Origin: Holosporaceae bacterium
GTDB taxonomy: Bacteria; Pseudomonadota; Alphaproteobacteria; UBA3830
Reading direction: 5' to 3'
DNA: 7,464 nt
Assembly (NCBI GenBank): GCA_031282785.1
Contig: JAITDB010000006.1
Span: forward strand, 1 to 7,464
A model generated the notes under the pieces. The model made no database searches. It had not been told where the DNA came from and saw nothing but the letters and a program-made list of their open reading frames with translations. The position numbers and the translations under genes are program-made. This document shows positions 6,259-7,464 of this stretch, piece after piece. The first letter of the stretch is position 1, and every line of letters begins with the position of its first letter.

Positions 6259-6270
6259 TAGTATTATTTT

Positions 6271-6816
6271 TTACTCTATTTCATAGGGATTTTTATAATC
6301 TATCCAACCGATATTCCCGTCATCTCTTTTGTAGACGACGTTCACGGCTCGATTGGAAATATTTTCGAAGACCAACACTCTTTTTTGTTCGTGCAGTAAA
6401 TTGGCCGCATCACTGACACTGATGAGCGGAAGATCCTGCAGTACCTCGGCAACAATAAGAGGAGCATTTTCCTCTTCCAAAGAATTGTCATAGCTGTTTA
6501 TGACAATTTTGCCGGATTCTTTGGCTGCACCTCTGCTATTTTTCTTTTTTTTCCTCATTTGGAGGTCTATTTTCTGCAACGTAGCATCAAAGCATACATT
6601 TGGATCATTGGCAGAATTGCTGGCATGATAAGAATTTCCTGTATTTGTTTTGGCGGTTATGTCGCAATCGAACAGGTAATTATTTTTTTTCATGACTATG
6701 CAGAGGTCCAAAAAATCAACTCCATATTTATCTGCGAGAGCAATGCAGGCACCATTTGCGCGATTTGTGAGTGCCTCTCCAATTTCCATATGGCGTCCCG
6801 AAAAAGAAAAATTCAT
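6271..6816 (-). CDS. hpf: Long-form ribosome hibernation promoting factor (HPF/RaiA family)
   Basis: Long HPF binds the 30S decoding region and dimerises ribosomes into inactive 100S particles when growth slows. The 181-residue product has the S30AE domain at about 1-95 (SGRHMEIGEAL at 6-16, DCDITAKT at 50-57, the DPNVCFDATLQKID stretch at 71-84, then the basic RKKKKN). A linker follows, and then the C-terminal dimerisation domain at about 116-175 (LISVSDAANLL, VLVFENISNRAVNVVYKRDD, GNIGWID). The second domain marks it as the long form. AGGAG lies 7 nt before the ATG. The gene stands alone here, without the rpoN or ptsN neighbours often seen in Proteobacteria, and converges on the ankyrin gene. 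Confidence 0.93.
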   Translation of the reverse strand: MNFSFSGRHMEIGEALTNRANGACIALADKYGVDFLDLCIVMKKNNYLFDCDITAKTNTGNSYHASNSANDPNVCFDATLQKIDLQMRKKKKNSRGAAKESGKIVINSYDNSLEEENAPLIVAEVLQDLPLISVSDAANLLHEQKRVLVFENISNRAVNVVYKRDDGNIGWIDYKNPYEIE

Positions 6817-6966
6817 CTTACTTCTCCTACACTAACTTAATATCCATATATTAGCATTAGAATAAATAAAAAGTATCCCAAAAACACAGGATATACGCCA
6901 TTGCATGTATTTTTTCCGAATACTTTTGAGACAGAAGAGATTTTTCAAAAAAAATTATCAATTGAA

Positions 6967-6995
6967 TTGACTTATTTCCCGTTAAGAGTTTTACT
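6967..6995 (+). promoter_or_regulatory. Promoter candidate of the tRNA-Ser gene
   Basis: TTGACT (6967-6972, 5 of 6) and TTTACT (6990-6995, 4 of 6) are separated by 17 bp and end 13 bp before the mature tRNA 5' end. This placement is suitable for a short 5' leader removed by RNase P. Confidence 0.4.
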
Positions 6996-7008
6996 ACATC
7001 AGCAATAT

Positions 7009-7098
7009 GGAGAGATGGCCGAGCGGTTTAAGGCGCACGCCTGGAAAGTGTGTATACGGGAGACTGTATCGCGGGTTCGAATCCCGCTCTCTCCGCCA
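7009..7098 (+). tRNA. tRNA-Ser, anticodon GGA
   Basis: The complete 90-nt cloverleaf includes an encoded CCA end (7096-7098). The acceptor stem GGAGAGA pairs with TCTCTCC (7009-7015, 7088-7094). The anticodon stem CACGC/GTGTG encloses loop CTGGAAA with anticodon GGA at 7043-7045, reading UCC and UCU. A long class II variable arm (7053-7070) contains ATAC/GTAT, as expected for serine. The T arm is GCGGG-TTCGAAT-CCCGC (7071-7087). The discriminator base is G. It is the only tRNA seen, and an IS30-type element lies about 200 bp downstream. Confidence 0.98.
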
Positions 7099-7307
7099 GG
7101 TTTTTCTCCAAGTAGTGCAAACCGCATTATTGTCGTATAGCTAATCATCCATAGAAACTCGCTGTCCCAGAGATCTTGCGGACATTCCGTGCTTTTGCCA
7201 ACTGCCGTTATTGCCGCCCAAAATCTTCGTAAATTCTCCAATTTTTGCCATAATTTTGTCTCCACTCTCCATTAAACTGCACCTGGAGAATTGGAAAGTA
7301 CGCCCCT

Positions 7308-7464
7308 TCACAGGTGAAGTGCAACGTCGATACACGTTCCAGTAACCAAAGGGTCATGTCCGGAGATAATCTCAGCCGGTGTTTTGTACTTTAACACTTT
7401 TCGCGGTCGATTATTCAATTTTTTTTCAATTTCTTTGATTCTTTTGTTCCAAACGTCCTTAAAA
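7308..7464 (-). CDS. IS30-family transposase, C-terminal end only (runs off right edge)
   Basis: The last 51 codons of an open frame enter from the right edge and stop at TGA (7308-7310). The segment reads IKEIEKKLNNRPRKVLKYKT, then PAEIISGHDPLVTG and ends DVALHL. LNNRPRK.L.YKTP.E followed by a terminal VAL is characteristic of the end of the DDE catalytic domain of IS30-type transposases. The active-site residues lie outside the window apart from the expected C-terminal glutamate region, so intactness cannot be judged. The stop codon sits inside a small palindrome, CTTCAC-AG-GTGAAG (7306-7319). The element's outer end should lie just beyond, somewhere in about 7265-7307, but I could not fix the terminal repeat without the other end. 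Confidence 0.85.
   Translation of the reverse strand, partial: FKDVWNKRIKEIEKKLNNRPRKVLKYKTPAEIISGHDPLVTGTCIDVALHL

Larger units (their letters stand above)
5952..6270. other. 319-bp non-coding stretch between convergent genes
   Basis: No credible coding frame is seen on either strand. The stretch holds a GC-rich hairpin right after the ankyrin gene, a cluster of competing CTATAT/ATATAG stems, and an 89-bp palindromic element next to the hpf stop, each listed separately. About 6100-6166 shows nothing recognisable. Confidence 0.6.

Noticed and set aside
6901..7140. 79-codon plus-strand ORF
   Set aside because: It runs straight through the tRNA-Ser sequence and has no ribosome site; a translation artefact.
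6999..7265. 88-codon minus-strand ORF containing GIRTRD
   Set aside because: It is the antisense of the tRNA-Ser gene, a well-known source of spurious proteins with this motif.
7141..7335. 64-codon form of the minus-strand ORF reaching into the transposase end
   Set aside because: Its upstream half overlaps the transposase C-terminus in another frame; only the inner 36-codon version has a ribosome site, and that is reported as a weak finding.
1..7464. CRISPR array
   Set aside because: No regularly spaced direct repeats of 20-40 bp were found anywhere in the window.

Overview
The window looks like a piece of an AT-rich alphaproteobacterial genome, probably from a host-associated lineage (Holosporales- or Rickettsiales-like). 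The reasons are a plsY-dprA pair in the order common in Alphaproteobacteria, a solitary long-form hibernation factor, an exported ankyrin-repeat protein and an IS30-type transposase. TGA is used as a stop codon at several genes, so the code looks standard. The placement is an inference from gene content; there is no rRNA or marker gene to fix it.

Left part (1-2050, all minus strand). A multi-membrane-span protein gene (1202-2050) overlaps a 23S rRNA pseudouridine synthase gene (rluB-like, 483-1205) by an ATGA junction. Downstream lies a second gene (1-395, cut by the window edge) that is a clear paralog of the first membrane protein. Two related membrane genes of unknown function therefore flank rluB.

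Divergent region (2051-2506). This gene-free stretch holds three promoter candidates. One is a minus-strand promoter with both consensus hexamers, TTGACA and TATAAT. It is followed by about 128 nt that fold into nested stems and end at a hairpin with eight T, which looks like an unannotated small RNA gene. A separate promoter serves the membrane-protein/rluB unit and another serves plsY.

Middle (2507-5951, plus strand). plsY (acyl-phosphate:glycerol-3-phosphate acyltransferase) and dprA (ssDNA-binding RecA loader) are followed by a 535-codon gene with its own promoter. Its product has an N-terminal export signal, a long unrecognised domain and C-terminal ankyrin repeats.

Right part (5952-7464). 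A 319-bp non-coding stretch between convergent genes contains a GC hairpin, a set of mutually exclusive CTATAT/ATATAG stems, and an 89-bp palindromic element with perfect 12-bp terminal inverted repeats (MITE-like). Then come a long-form HPF/RaiA gene on the minus strand, a complete tRNA-Ser(GGA) on the plus strand, and the C-terminal end of an IS30-family transposase running off the right edge on the minus strand.

The core genes are ordinary housekeeping functions: rRNA modification, phospholipid synthesis, DNA uptake/recombination, ribosome hibernation and a tRNA. The parts that known families do not explain are the paralogous membrane genes, the putative small RNA, the ankyrin protein's N-terminal domain and the 89-bp element.
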